This document shows, piece by piece, positions 17,583 through 25,332 of a DNA stretch of 64,000 nt. The translations under genes and the position numbers were made by a program. The stretch covers positions 62,001 to 126,000 of the forward strand of contig NZ_PSSW01000011.1 in the NCBI RefSeq assembly GCF_002933295.1, read 5' to 3'. The notes beneath the pieces are model-generated. The model saw nothing but the letters and a program-made list of their open reading frames with translations. It made no database searches and was not told the DNA's origin. This stretch comes from Marinobacter flavimaris. GTDB taxonomy: Bacteria > Pseudomonadota > Gammaproteobacteria > Pseudomonadales > Oleiphilaceae. Within the stretch, counting starts at the first letter, position 1. Every line of letters begins with the position of its first letter.

Positions 17583-17612
17583 GGGGTCAGATGAAAGCTT
17601 TCATCTGACCCC
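17583..17612. repeat. Perfect 30-base palindrome between convergent genes
   Basis: GGGGTCAGATGAAAG (17583-17597) is followed directly by its exact reverse complement to 17612. It sits in the 54-base gap between the converging rlmI and HAD genes. A related palindrome at 22687-22713 shares GGGG-CAGATGA/TCATCTG-CCCC. It may serve as a two-way transcription terminator or be a REP-type repeat. Confidence 0.88.
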
Positions 17613-17623
17613 ATATTCACATT

Positions 17624-18280
17624 TCAGCCTCTCAGTGACATCACTTTCCAGCCGTTGTCCCGGGCAAATTGCTCCAGGGTCGGGTCCGGGTCGACGGCTA
17701 CCGGGTTGTCCACTTTTTTCAGCAGCGGCAAGTCATTGTGGGAGTCGCTGTAGAACCAGGCCCCCTCGAGTGTCCTGTTATGGGCACTCAGCCAGTCATC
17801 CAGTCGCGTGACCTTGCCATCCTGAAAGCTCGGAGTGCCGGCCACTTCGCCTGTATAACGGCCGTTGACAAGCTCGGGCTCGGTGGCAATCAGATGTTCG
17901 ATGCCGAGGGCCTCGGCAATGGGTTCAGTCACAAAACGGTTGGTGGCGGTGATGATCATCAGGGTGTGACCCTGCTCCCGGTGGCTGTCCAGCAGCGTAT
18001 TCGCAGTGGCCTGCATCATGGGGCGTACTTTTTTCTCCATAAAGGCTTCCCGCCACGCCAGTAGCTCTTCCATGTTGTGACTGGCCAAAGGCTGAAGGGC
18101 AAACCCCAGGTAGTGCAGGATATCCAGCTCGCCGTTCAGGTATTCCTGATAGAAGCGGTCGTTGGCAAGGCGGTATTCCTCGGCATCGACAATGCCTTCC
18201 TCCACCAGAAATTCGCCCCAGGCGTGGTCGCTGTCTCCGGCTAAAAGGGTGTTGTCGAGATCAAAAATTGCGAGCGTCAA
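17624..18280 (-). CDS. HAD-IB family phosphatase (SerB-like; possible histidinol-phosphatase)
   Basis: This 218-residue enzyme has the HAD nucleophile motif FDLDNTLL (D7, D9) and a later YSDSHNDLPLL motif, with an alpha-helical cap between them, as in SerB-like HAD-IB phosphatases. I chose a TTG start at 18280 because GGAGGT lies six bases upstream and the motif then falls at the expected distance from the N-terminus. In P. aeruginosa the gene in this position next to rppH and ptsP (PA0335) has been reported to encode histidinol-phosphate phosphatase; that function here is inference from synteny. It is divergent from rppH. Confidence 0.8.
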   Translation of the reverse strand: MTLAIFDLDNTLLAGDSDHAWGEFLVEEGIVDAEEYRLANDRFYQEYLNGELDILHYLGFALQPLASHNMEELLAWREAFMEKKVRPMMQATANTLLDSHREQGHTLMIITATNRFVTEPIAEALGIEHLIATEPELVNGRYTGEVAGTPSFQDGKVTRLDDWLSAHNRTLEGAWFYSDSHNDLPLLKKVDNPVAVDPDPTLEQFARDNGWKVMSLRG

Positions 18281-18404
18281 GCGGCTACCTCCGGTGATCA
18301 CAGGGCTTGCAGTAAAACGCCAAGTCTATCATGACCTGTCCCCAACGGCTCCGTTTGCCGAACCCTTGGGATTCTGTAAGAATGAGAGCAACTTGGACAA
18401 ATCC

Positions 18405-18428
18405 GACCGGTGAATTTTTGTACCGGTC
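18405..18428. promoter_or_regulatory. Inverted repeat upstream of rppH
   Basis: GACCGGT at 18405-18411 is matched by ACCGGTC at 18422-18428 across a 10-base spacer. It lies 26 bases before the rppH start in the gap shared with the divergent HAD gene. The shape suits an operator; no regulator can be named. Confidence 0.4.
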
Positions 18429-18453
18429 AACCGACTTTTGAGAGGACTGTGCC

Positions 18454-18984
18454 GTGATCGATTCAGACGGTTTCAGACCCAACGTCGGAATCATTCTGGC
18501 CAATCACAGAGGAGAAGTTCTCTGGGCAAGGCGAATAGGGCAGGACTCCTGGCAGTTTCCCCAGGGTGGCATCAAACATGATGAATCCCCCGAGGATGCG
18601 CTGTACCGGGAGCTTGGAGAGGAAATCGGCCTCTGTGCAAACGATGTGGAAATCATCAGCTGCACGCGAGGCTGGCTGAGGTATCGACTCCCGAGGAGGA
18701 TGGTACGCCAAAACTCCCACCCCGTTTGTGTGGGCCAAAAACAGAAATGGTTCCTGCTGAGGATGTTATCGCCGGACGCGCAGGTTTGCGTGGACGGTAC
18801 GGATTCACCGGAGTTCGACGGCTGGCAGTGGGTAAGCTACTGGTATCCGTTGGGGCAGGTGGTTTCATTCAAGCGAGAAGTGTATCGACGCGCGCTGAGA
18901 GAGCTTGCGCCGCGACTGTTCTACAACATGGAGCAGTGGCACAGGGCGGAGCAGAATCGGCGTTTACAGGAACACCAGAAATGA
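18454..18984 (+). CDS. rppH: RNA pyrophosphohydrolase RppH
   Basis: This 176-residue Nudix enzyme removes pyrophosphate from triphosphorylated 5' ends of mRNA and so starts RNase E-dependent decay. The RppH hallmark MIDSDGFRPNVGIIL opens the protein, the Nudix box spans about 38-60 (GGIKHDESPEDALYRELGEE), and GQKQKWFLL follows. The GTG start at 18454 has AGAGGA upstream. ptsP begins 15 bases after its stop, the conserved rppH-ptsP pair of pseudomonads. Confidence 0.96.
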   Translation: MIDSDGFRPNVGIILANHRGEVLWARRIGQDSWQFPQGGIKHDESPEDALYRELGEEIGLCANDVEIISCTRGWLRYRLPRRMVRQNSHPVCVGQKQKWFLLRMLSPDAQVCVDGTDSPEFDGWQWVSYWYPLGQVVSFKREVYRRALRELAPRLFYNMEQWHRAEQNRRLQEHQK

Positions 18985-18999
18985 CGGACTGACACCGCC

Positions 19000-21306
19000 A
19001 TGCTGAGCATTCTGCGAAGTCTAGTACAAGAGGTAAACAGCGCCCGCGATCTGCAGGAGGCGCTGGATATCATTGTATCGCGGGTGCAGAAAGCCATGGG
19101 AACCGAGGTCTGTTCCGTCTACCTGCTTGACCCTGCCACCAACCGCTACATTTTGATGGCCACCGAAGGCCTTTACCGCAAGGCGGTTGGCCAGGTGAGC
19201 CTGGCCTATTCAGAGGGTCTTGTCGGCCTGGTGGGCTCTCGTGAGGAGCCTATCAACCTCGAGGATGCGCCCTCCCATCCACGCTATCGTTACTTCCCCG
19301 AGACTGGTGAGGAGCGCTTCCGCTCGTTCCTGGGTGTTCCGATCATTCACCATCGCCGGGTGTTGGGTGTGCTCGTTGTCCAGCAGAGGGAGAGTTCCCG
19401 GTGCTTTGATGAGGGCGAAGAGGCATTCCTGGTAACCGTTTCCGCTCAGCTGGCGGGGGTCATAGCCCATAGTGAAGCCACCGGCGCCATCAGTGGCCTG
19501 TCCCTGACCGGTGAGGAGGCACACGATGTCAGTTTTAACGGCGTGCCGGGTGCTCCAGGTGTTGCCATCGGCAATGGCGTTGTCGTTTATCCATCCGCTG
19601 ACCTTGATGTGGTTCCGGAAAAGCCGACTGACGATATTGATCAGGAACTGGCCCTGTTCGGAGCGTCGGTTAAAGCGGTGAGGGAAGATATCGAGCGGGT
19701 TGCCAAGCGGTTGGCTTCGCAGCTGCGTCCTGAAGAGCAGGCCCTGTTCGATGTCTATCTGAGAATGCTGGGCGACGATGCCATGCCTGGTGAGGTGTCG
19801 AACAAGATCAGGGAAGGGATCTGGGCCCAGGGCGCTCTCAAGCAGGTGGTCCAGCAGTACATCCGTCATTTCGAGATGATGGACGATCATTACCTGCAGG
19901 AACGCGCTGTTGATATCCGGGACCTGGGCCGCCGTCTGCTGTCTCATCTGCAGGAAGGCGAGCAGAAACACCTGAACTACCCCGAGCGCACGGTCCTGGT
20001 CAGCGAAGAGCTGACACCGGCCATGCTTGGCGAGGTCCCCAAGGGGCAGCTGGTGGGTCTGGTGTCGGTCAAAGGCTCCAGTAACTCTCATGTCGCCATT
20101 CTGGCACGCGCCATGGGCGTGCCGACTGTTATGGGGCTGGTCGATATTCCCGTAAATCAGCTCGACGGCAAGGAGCTGATCGTAGACGGCTTTGAGGGCC
20201 AGATTTTTGCTTCGCCATCGGCAGACCTCCGCTCCTACTACCAGGCGATCTGCGACGAAGAAGACGAACTTATTCGCGGGCTTGAAGTTCTCAAGGACAA
20301 GCCCTGTGAAACCACCGATCACCATCGGGTCTCACTGCTGGTGAACACCGGGTTGATGACCGATGTGGTGCGCTCGCTCTCGCACGGTGCCGAGGGTATC
20401 GGTCTTTACCGGACCGAAGTGCCCTTCATGATCAAGGACCGGTTCCCCTCCGAACAGGAACAGCGTGAGTATTACCGGGAGCAGCTTGAAGCCTTTGCGC
20501 CCAGCCCGGTTACCATGCGCACGCTGGACATTGGCGGCGACAAGGCGTTGACCTACTTCCCGATCCAGGAGGAAAACCCGTTCCTCGGCTGGCGGGGGAT
20601 TCGGGTAACCCTGGACCATCCGGAGATCTTCCTGGTGCAGGTCAGGGCCATGCTCAAGGCCAGCGAGGGTCTGAACAACCTCCAGATCATGTTGCCGATG
20701 ATCTCCAACATCTCGGAGGTGGAAGAATCCCTGCACCTGATTTACCGGGTGTATCACGAGGTTCGCGAAGAAGGCTACGACATTCACATGCCCAAGGTGG
20801 GCGTGATGGTCGAAATCCCCGCTGCCGTTTACCAGATCCGGGAGCTGGCGGACCGTGTGGACTTCCTGTCGGTGGGCTCCAACGATCTGACCCAGTACTT
20901 GCTGGCAGTGGATCGTAACAACCCCCGGGTTGCCCAACTCTATCATTCTTATCATCCGGCGGTGCTCCAGGCGCTGGTCCGGATTGCCCAGGACGCTCAC
21001 TCTGTCGGTAAACCGGTTGGTATCTGTGGCGAACTGGCGGGTGATCCCGGCGGTGCGCTGCTGTTGATGGCCATGGGTTACGATTCCCTGTCCATGAACG
21101 CCGCCAGCTTGCCCAAGGTCAAATCGGTGATTCGCAGTGTCAGCCGTGAGTGGGCCATTCAGCTATTGGAGGATGTGTTGTTACTGGACTCGCCTCACGT
21201 GATCAAGAGCTGTGTCGACCTGGCGTTGCGTAATGCCGGCTTCGGCCGTTACCTGCGCCCCGGCAAGTCGACGGCTATGGCGGTATCAGAGGCCGCCGTT
21301 TCCTGA
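19000..21306 (+). CDS. ptsP: Phosphoenolpyruvate-protein phosphotransferase PtsP (EI-Ntr)
   Basis: This 768-residue protein has an N-terminal GAF domain (about 18-165), then the enzyme I region: the phosphohistidine domain with H364 in SSNSHVAILARAMGVP and the PEP-binding barrel (LYRTEVPFM, MLPMISN, SVGSNDLTQYLLAVDR, GICGELAGDP). It starts the nitrogen phosphotransferase relay to NPr and EIIA-Ntr. The ATG at 19000 lies 15 bases after rppH and may be cotranscribed with it. Confidence 0.96.
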   Translation: MLSILRSLVQEVNSARDLQEALDIIVSRVQKAMGTEVCSVYLLDPATNRYILMATEGLYRKAVGQVSLAYSEGLVGLVGSREEPINLEDAPSHPRYRYFPETGEERFRSFLGVPIIHHRRVLGVLVVQQRESSRCFDEGEEAFLVTVSAQLAGVIAHSEATGAISGLSLTGEEAHDVSFNGVPGAPGVAIGNGVVVYPSADLDVVPEKPTDDIDQELALFGASVKAVREDIERVAKRLASQLRPEEQALFDVYLRMLGDDAMPGEVSNKIREGIWAQGALKQVVQQYIRHFEMMDDHYLQERAVDIRDLGRRLLSHLQEGEQKHLNYPERTVLVSEELTPAMLGEVPKGQLVGLVSVKGSSNSHVAILARAMGVPTVMGLVDIPVNQLDGKELIVDGFEGQIFASPSADLRSYYQAICDEEDELIRGLEVLKDKPCETTDHHRVSLLVNTGLMTDVVRSLSHGAEGIGLYRTEVPFMIKDRFPSEQEQREYYREQLEAFAPSPVTMRTLDIGGDKALTYFPIQEENPFLGWRGIRVTLDHPEIFLVQVRAMLKASEGLNNLQIMLPMISNISEVEESLHLIYRVYHEVREEGYDIHMPKVGVMVEIPAAVYQIRELADRVDFLSVGSNDLTQYLLAVDRNNPRVAQLYHSYHPAVLQALVRIAQDAHSVGKPVGICGELAGDPGGALLLMAMGYDSLSMNAASLPKVKSVIRSVSREWAIQLLEDVLLLDSPHVIKSCVDLALRNAGFGRYLRPGKSTAMAVSEAAVS

Positions 21307-21428
21307 TCGCAGGTACGGGTTTGGGCAATATAGGGTGCGCACTCTAAATACGGTTGTTATCTTGAAACTGGAATTATCCGGCGGTCTGCCTGAAGGACCC
21401 GCATTCTTAATCCGGAAAAGGGAAGGCT

Positions 21429-22670
21429 ATGAGCTCGCCAATTGACCATAAACCCGCTCCCCGCATCGGGCTTGCCCTTGGTGGCGGTGGTCCTCTGGGC
21501 GGCATTTATGAAATCGGAGCGCTCCGGGCGCTGGATGAGGCACTTGATGGTCTCGATTTCAACAACATCGATGTCTATGTTGGTGTTAATGGCGGCTCTT
21601 TTGTGGCGGCGAATCTCGCCAACCAGATGACCACGGCGCAACTTTGCCGAATTTTCGTGCGTAACGAGGCGGAAGTACACCCGTTCCATCCGGAAGTATT
21701 CTATCGCCCGGCTTTCCGGGAGATTGGCAGTCGATTGCTGGCAATTCCCGGGTTGGTTTCGACGGCAGTGAGTCGCTTCGTCAACAACCCCTACGATCAG
21801 AGTCTGCTGGAAGCCATGACCATTCTGGCCCAGGCAGCGCCGGCCGGGCTGTTTGATAACGAAGGCCTGCATGAGTATCTCAAACGGGCCTTCACCATGC
21901 TTGGGCGCACCAATGATTTCCGTCAGCTCAAGCGCAGCCTCTACATCGTGGCTGCCGATGTTGAGAGTACCGAAGCGGTCTGCTTTGGTGCTCCCGGTTT
22001 TGATCATGTGCCCATTTCCAAGGCTATTCAGGCCAGCACTGCCTCACCGGGGTTGTATGTGCCAGTGGAAATCGATGGGCGGTATTATGTGGACGGTACG
22101 CTGCGCAAGGGTTTGCACGCCTCCGTGGCTTTTGAAGACGGTGCCGACCTGGTTTTCGCCGTGAATCCCCAGGTGCCGATTGACGCCAGTGCGGCGGTCC
22201 GGGCCGGCTCCATGAAGCCGGGCGAGCTGACCCGCTCAGGTATGCCAAACGTTCTGTCACAGACCTTCAGGACCATGGTGTACTCAAGGATGCAGTCGGG
22301 CATTGCCCAGTATGCCCGGGATTATCCCGACAAGGATATTCTGCTGTTTGAACCCACCCGAGACGACGCCAAGCTGTTCTTCTCCAACGTATTCAGCTTC
22401 CAGTCCCGTAGAATGGTGTGTGAGCACGCCTATCAGATGACACGGCGGGATCTTCTGAGTCGCGCAGACCAGCTGGAGCCCAAGCTGGCGAAATATGGCA
22501 TCAAGCTTCGCCGGGATCGCCTTGAAGACGAGCAGCGGACGATCAGTACCAGTCTATATGGCGAAATGCTGCCACTGTATGTGGCCAAGGGCAGGAAGAA
22601 AAAAGCCGAGAAGGGCCGGTTGGCGGGTGGCTTGACTAACGTGTCGCACCTCTTTTCAAAGGCGCAGTAG
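21429..22670 (+). CDS. Patatin-like phospholipase family protein with Asn at the nucleophile position
   Basis: This 413-residue protein has the glycine-rich oxyanion loop LALGGGGPLGG and the dyad aspartate in VDGTLRKG (D222). The nucleophile elbow, normally GxSxG, reads GVNGG with N54 in place of the serine; the codon is AAT at 21588-21590. Loss of the serine makes ordinary lipase activity doubtful, so it may be a binding or regulatory protein, or use another residue. AAGGGAAGG precedes the ATG. It follows ptsP after 122 bases and is convergent with hslU. Confidence 0.82.
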   Translation: MSSPIDHKPAPRIGLALGGGGPLGGIYEIGALRALDEALDGLDFNNIDVYVGVNGGSFVAANLANQMTTAQLCRIFVRNEAEVHPFHPEVFYRPAFREIGSRLLAIPGLVSTAVSRFVNNPYDQSLLEAMTILAQAAPAGLFDNEGLHEYLKRAFTMLGRTNDFRQLKRSLYIVAADVESTEAVCFGAPGFDHVPISKAIQASTASPGLYVPVEIDGRYYVDGTLRKGLHASVAFEDGADLVFAVNPQVPIDASAAVRAGSMKPGELTRSGMPNVLSQTFRTMVYSRMQSGIAQYARDYPDKDILLFEPTRDDAKLFFSNVFSFQSRRMVCEHAYQMTRRDLLSRADQLEPKLAKYGIKLRRDRLEDEQRTISTSLYGEMLPLYVAKGRKKKAEKGRLAGGLTNVSHLFSKAQ

Positions 22671-22686
22671 TGTTCAGTAGGTGAGG

Positions 22687-22713
22687 GGGGCAGATGACTG
22701 TGTCATCTGCCCC
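22687..22713. repeat. Palindrome between convergent patatin-like gene and hslU
   Basis: GGGGCAGATGAC (22687-22698) pairs with GTCATCTGCCCC (22702-22713) around TGT. An outer GTGAG/CTCAC pair (22681-22685, 22720-22724) extends the symmetry. It is related to the palindrome at 17583-17612 and also sits between converging genes. Confidence 0.85.
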
Positions 22714-22726
22714 GTCTCGCTCACGC

Positions 22727-24055
22727 CTACAGGATGTACCGGCTCAGATCCTCGTCTTCGGACAACTCTCCAAGTTTTTCATCCACGTATTCGGCGGTTA
22801 CCTCGAAGCCATCGGTAACCTTGTCACCGGCATCGAAGGAAAGGGTTTCAAGCAACCGCTCAAGGACGGTATGCAGCCGACGGGCACCGATGTTTTCAGT
22901 GCTCTCGTTCACCTTCCAGGCAACCTCGGCGATACGTGCAATGGCATCCTCCCGGAAGGTCAGTTTCACACCTTCGGTCAGCATCAGCGCTTCGTACTGC
23001 TGCACCAGGGAGGCATCCGGTTCGGTCAGGATGCGTTTGAAGTCCTCGGGTGTCAGTGCTTGAAGCTCAACGCGGATCGGCAAGCGGCCTTGCAGCTCCG
23101 GAATCAGATCCGAGGGCTTGGACAGGTGGAACGCGCCGGAAGCGATGAACAGAATATGATCGGTGCGCACAGATCCGTATTTCGTGCTTACGGTGCTGCC
23201 CTCAATTAACGGGAGCAGATCGCGCTGGACGCCCTCGCGGGAAACATCCGACGAGGTATTCTCGGATCGCTTGGCGACCTTGTCGATCTCGTCCACGAAC
23301 ACGATGCCATTCTGCTCGACGGCCTGAATGGCTTTCTGCTTGATCTCTTCTTCGTTGACCAGCTTCGCAGCCTCTTCTTCCTTGGCCCGCTTGAGGGCGT
23401 CAGAAACCTTCATCTTCCGTGTTTTTCGCTTGTCGGAAGACAGGTTGGAGAACATGCTCTGCAGCTGATTGGTCATCTCCTCCATGCCCGGAGGCGCCAT
23501 AATTTCGACTCCGGCGTTGGAATTACGCAGGTCGATCTCGATTTCCTTGTCATCCAGTTCGCCCTCCCGGAGTTTTTTCCGGAACAGCTGGCGAGTGGAG
23601 GAGTCGGAACTGCGTTGGCTGTCTTCACCGAAATCCCGGGGCGGCGGGATCAGTGCATCAAGGATGCGCTCTTCCGCCGCGTCCAATGCCCGTTCTTCGT
23701 GACGCTTCATTTCTGCTTCGCGCAGCATCTTGACGGCCATATCCGCCAGATCACGAATGATGGATTCCACGTCGCGGCCGACGTAGCCGACTTCGGTGAA
23801 TTTGGTGGCCTCCACTTTCAGAAACGGGGCATCGGCCAATTTTGCGAGGCGCCGGGCAATCTCGGTTTTACCCACACCCGTGGGACCGATCATCAGGATG
23901 TTCTTGGGAGTGATCTCATCGCGCAGGCTGCTGTCCAGCTGCATCCGGCGCCAGCGATTTCTCAGGGCGATAGCCACCGCCCGCTTGGCTTCTTCCTGGC
24001 CCACGATGTGTTTGTTGAGCTCGTGGACAATCTCACGGGGAGTCATTGCAGACAT
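22727..24055 (-). CDS. hslU: ATP-dependent protease ATPase subunit HslU
   Basis: This 442-residue AAA+ unfoldase feeds substrates to HslV. It opens MSAMTPREIVHELNKHIVGQ, has Walker A GPTGVGKT near residue 60, Walker B VDEIDK, and the HslU C-terminus LSRYIL that docks into HslV. The inserted I-domain (about 110-240) is present. GGAG precedes the ATG. It is 12 bases downstream of hslV, so the pair is an operon. Confidence 0.98.
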   Translation of the reverse strand: MSAMTPREIVHELNKHIVGQEEAKRAVAIALRNRWRRMQLDSSLRDEITPKNILMIGPTGVGKTEIARRLAKLADAPFLKVEATKFTEVGYVGRDVESIIRDLADMAVKMLREAEMKRHEERALDAAEERILDALIPPPRDFGEDSQRSSDSSTRQLFRKKLREGELDDKEIEIDLRNSNAGVEIMAPPGMEEMTNQLQSMFSNLSSDKRKTRKMKVSDALKRAKEEEAAKLVNEEEIKQKAIQAVEQNGIVFVDEIDKVAKRSENTSSDVSREGVQRDLLPLIEGSTVSTKYGSVRTDHILFIASGAFHLSKPSDLIPELQGRLPIRVELQALTPEDFKRILTEPDASLVQQYEALMLTEGVKLTFREDAIARIAEVAWKVNESTENIGARRLHTVLERLLETLSFDAGDKVTDGFEVTAEYVDEKLGELSEDEDLSRYIL

Positions 24056-24067
24056 GGTCGCTCCGGA

Positions 24068-24598
24068 TCAGTCGTTTTTGGAGAGCACTTCAAGGGTGCG
24101 ATTGTGGTTGGTGTAGATACAAATATCGGCGGCGATATCCAGACCTTTCTCGACTATCTCGTGGGCGGACAGGTCTGTGTTTTCCAGCAAGGCCCGGGCT
24201 GAAGCCTGGGCAAAGGGCCCGCCAGACCCGATGGCAATCAGGCCCTGTTCCGGCTCGATCACATCCCCGTTGCCGGTGATGATCAGCGAGGCGGTTTTGT
24301 CCGCTACAGCCAGCAAGGCCTCGAGCCGGCGCAGCGCACGGTCAGTTCGCCAGTCTTTCGCCAATTCCACCGCAGCCCTGGTGAGGTTGCCCTGGTGTTT
24401 TTCAAGCTGGGCTTCGAATCGCTCGAACAGGGTGAAGGCATCGGCGGTACCGCCCGCGAAGCCGGCGATCACCTGGCCGTTGTAGAGGCGGCGAACCTTC
24501 CGGGCATTGCCTTTCATTACGGTATTGCCGAGGGAAACCTGGCCGTCGCCACCCATGGCAACTTCGTCATCGCGCCTGACGGAAAGAATGGTAGTCAT
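24068..24598 (-). CDS. hslV: ATP-dependent protease peptidase subunit HslV
   Basis: This 176-residue threonine peptidase forms the core of the HslUV heat-shock protease. The catalytic Thr2 follows the initiator (MTTILSVRR) and is exposed after Met removal; GGDGQVSLG is conserved. GGAG lies five bases before the ATG. It is the first gene of the hslVU pair and follows the SPOR gene after 90 bases. Confidence 0.98.
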   Translation of the reverse strand: MTTILSVRRDDEVAMGGDGQVSLGNTVMKGNARKVRRLYNGQVIAGFAGGTADAFTLFERFEAQLEKHQGNLTRAAVELAKDWRTDRALRRLEALLAVADKTASLIITGNGDVIEPEQGLIAIGSGGPFAQASARALLENTDLSAHEIVEKGLDIAADICIYTNHNRTLEVLSKND

Positions 24599-24688
24599 TT
24601 GGGCTCCAATTGCCTGATTGAAATTGGTATCCCGTTGTTATGGAGGCTTCTGGTGCGAATTCAAGGTGTTCGCAACAGGCCCGAAAGA

Positions 24689-25327
24689 TCAGCCTTCCTT
24701 GGGGATCTTCCGGACCAGTGGCTGGATATTCAGGGAAACCAGTTTGTCGATAGCGGAATTCATCTGGCTTCTGGATGTGAAAGGGCCAACGTTGACACGG
24801 TACCAGACGGAGCCGTTGTCCAGATCAATCCTCTGGGTGCTTGCCCGCAAACCCTGGAAAGCGATCTGGGCCCGCTGTCGTTCCGCGTCTTCCTTGCTGC
24901 GGAAGGAGCCGGACTGAAGCAGATAATTGAAATCTGTTTGAGTCGGTCCAGGCGTGTATTCTTCGACTTTCGGCGGCACCACCTCGGATTCCGGCAGCAT
25001 TTCGTAGAAACGGAAGCCGGGTTTTTCCTCTTCCTTCGCGGTCTCTGCGGGCGTCTTCGCAGGTTTCTGGACCGGTTTCTCAGTGACTGATGGCTGCTGC
25101 GAATGCGGACTCGTTGGCAAGGAGTTCAGGTAGACGATAAACCCGATAAAGCCGCCCACGGCCGCCAGGGACAGTATCCACTTGAGCGACAGGCCACCGT
25201 GCTGGGAGCGGGCACTGGCCGCCGGTTTCGGCCGGGCAGCCTTCGGCTTTGCCTGTTTCGCAGGCTTTTTGCGTGAAGTGGCCGACGCTTTGGCGGGTCT
25301 GTCCTTACGGGCGTAGTCTCGGGACAT
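24689..25327 (-). CDS. SPOR-domain membrane protein, FtsN-like
   Basis: This 212-residue protein has a Lys/Ala-rich cytoplasmic N-terminus, one membrane segment at about 47-67 (LKWILSLAAVGGFIGFIVYL), a Pro/Lys/Glu-rich linker and a C-terminal SPOR domain (about 130-208, YLLQSGSFRSKEDAERQRAQ). SPOR domains bind denuded glycan at the septum, and this layout matches FtsN-type division proteins. It starts five bases after the argS stop, and hslV follows, an order shared with Pseudomonas. Confidence 0.86.
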   Translation of the reverse strand: MSRDYARKDRPAKASATSRKKPAKQAKPKAARPKPAASARSQHGGLSLKWILSLAAVGGFIGFIVYLNSLPTSPHSQQPSVTEKPVQKPAKTPAETAKEEEKPGFRFYEMLPESEVVPPKVEEYTPGPTQTDFNYLLQSGSFRSKEDAERQRAQIAFQGLRASTQRIDLDNGSVWYRVNVGPFTSRSQMNSAIDKLVSLNIQPLVRKIPKEG

Positions 25328-25332
25328 TCGTC

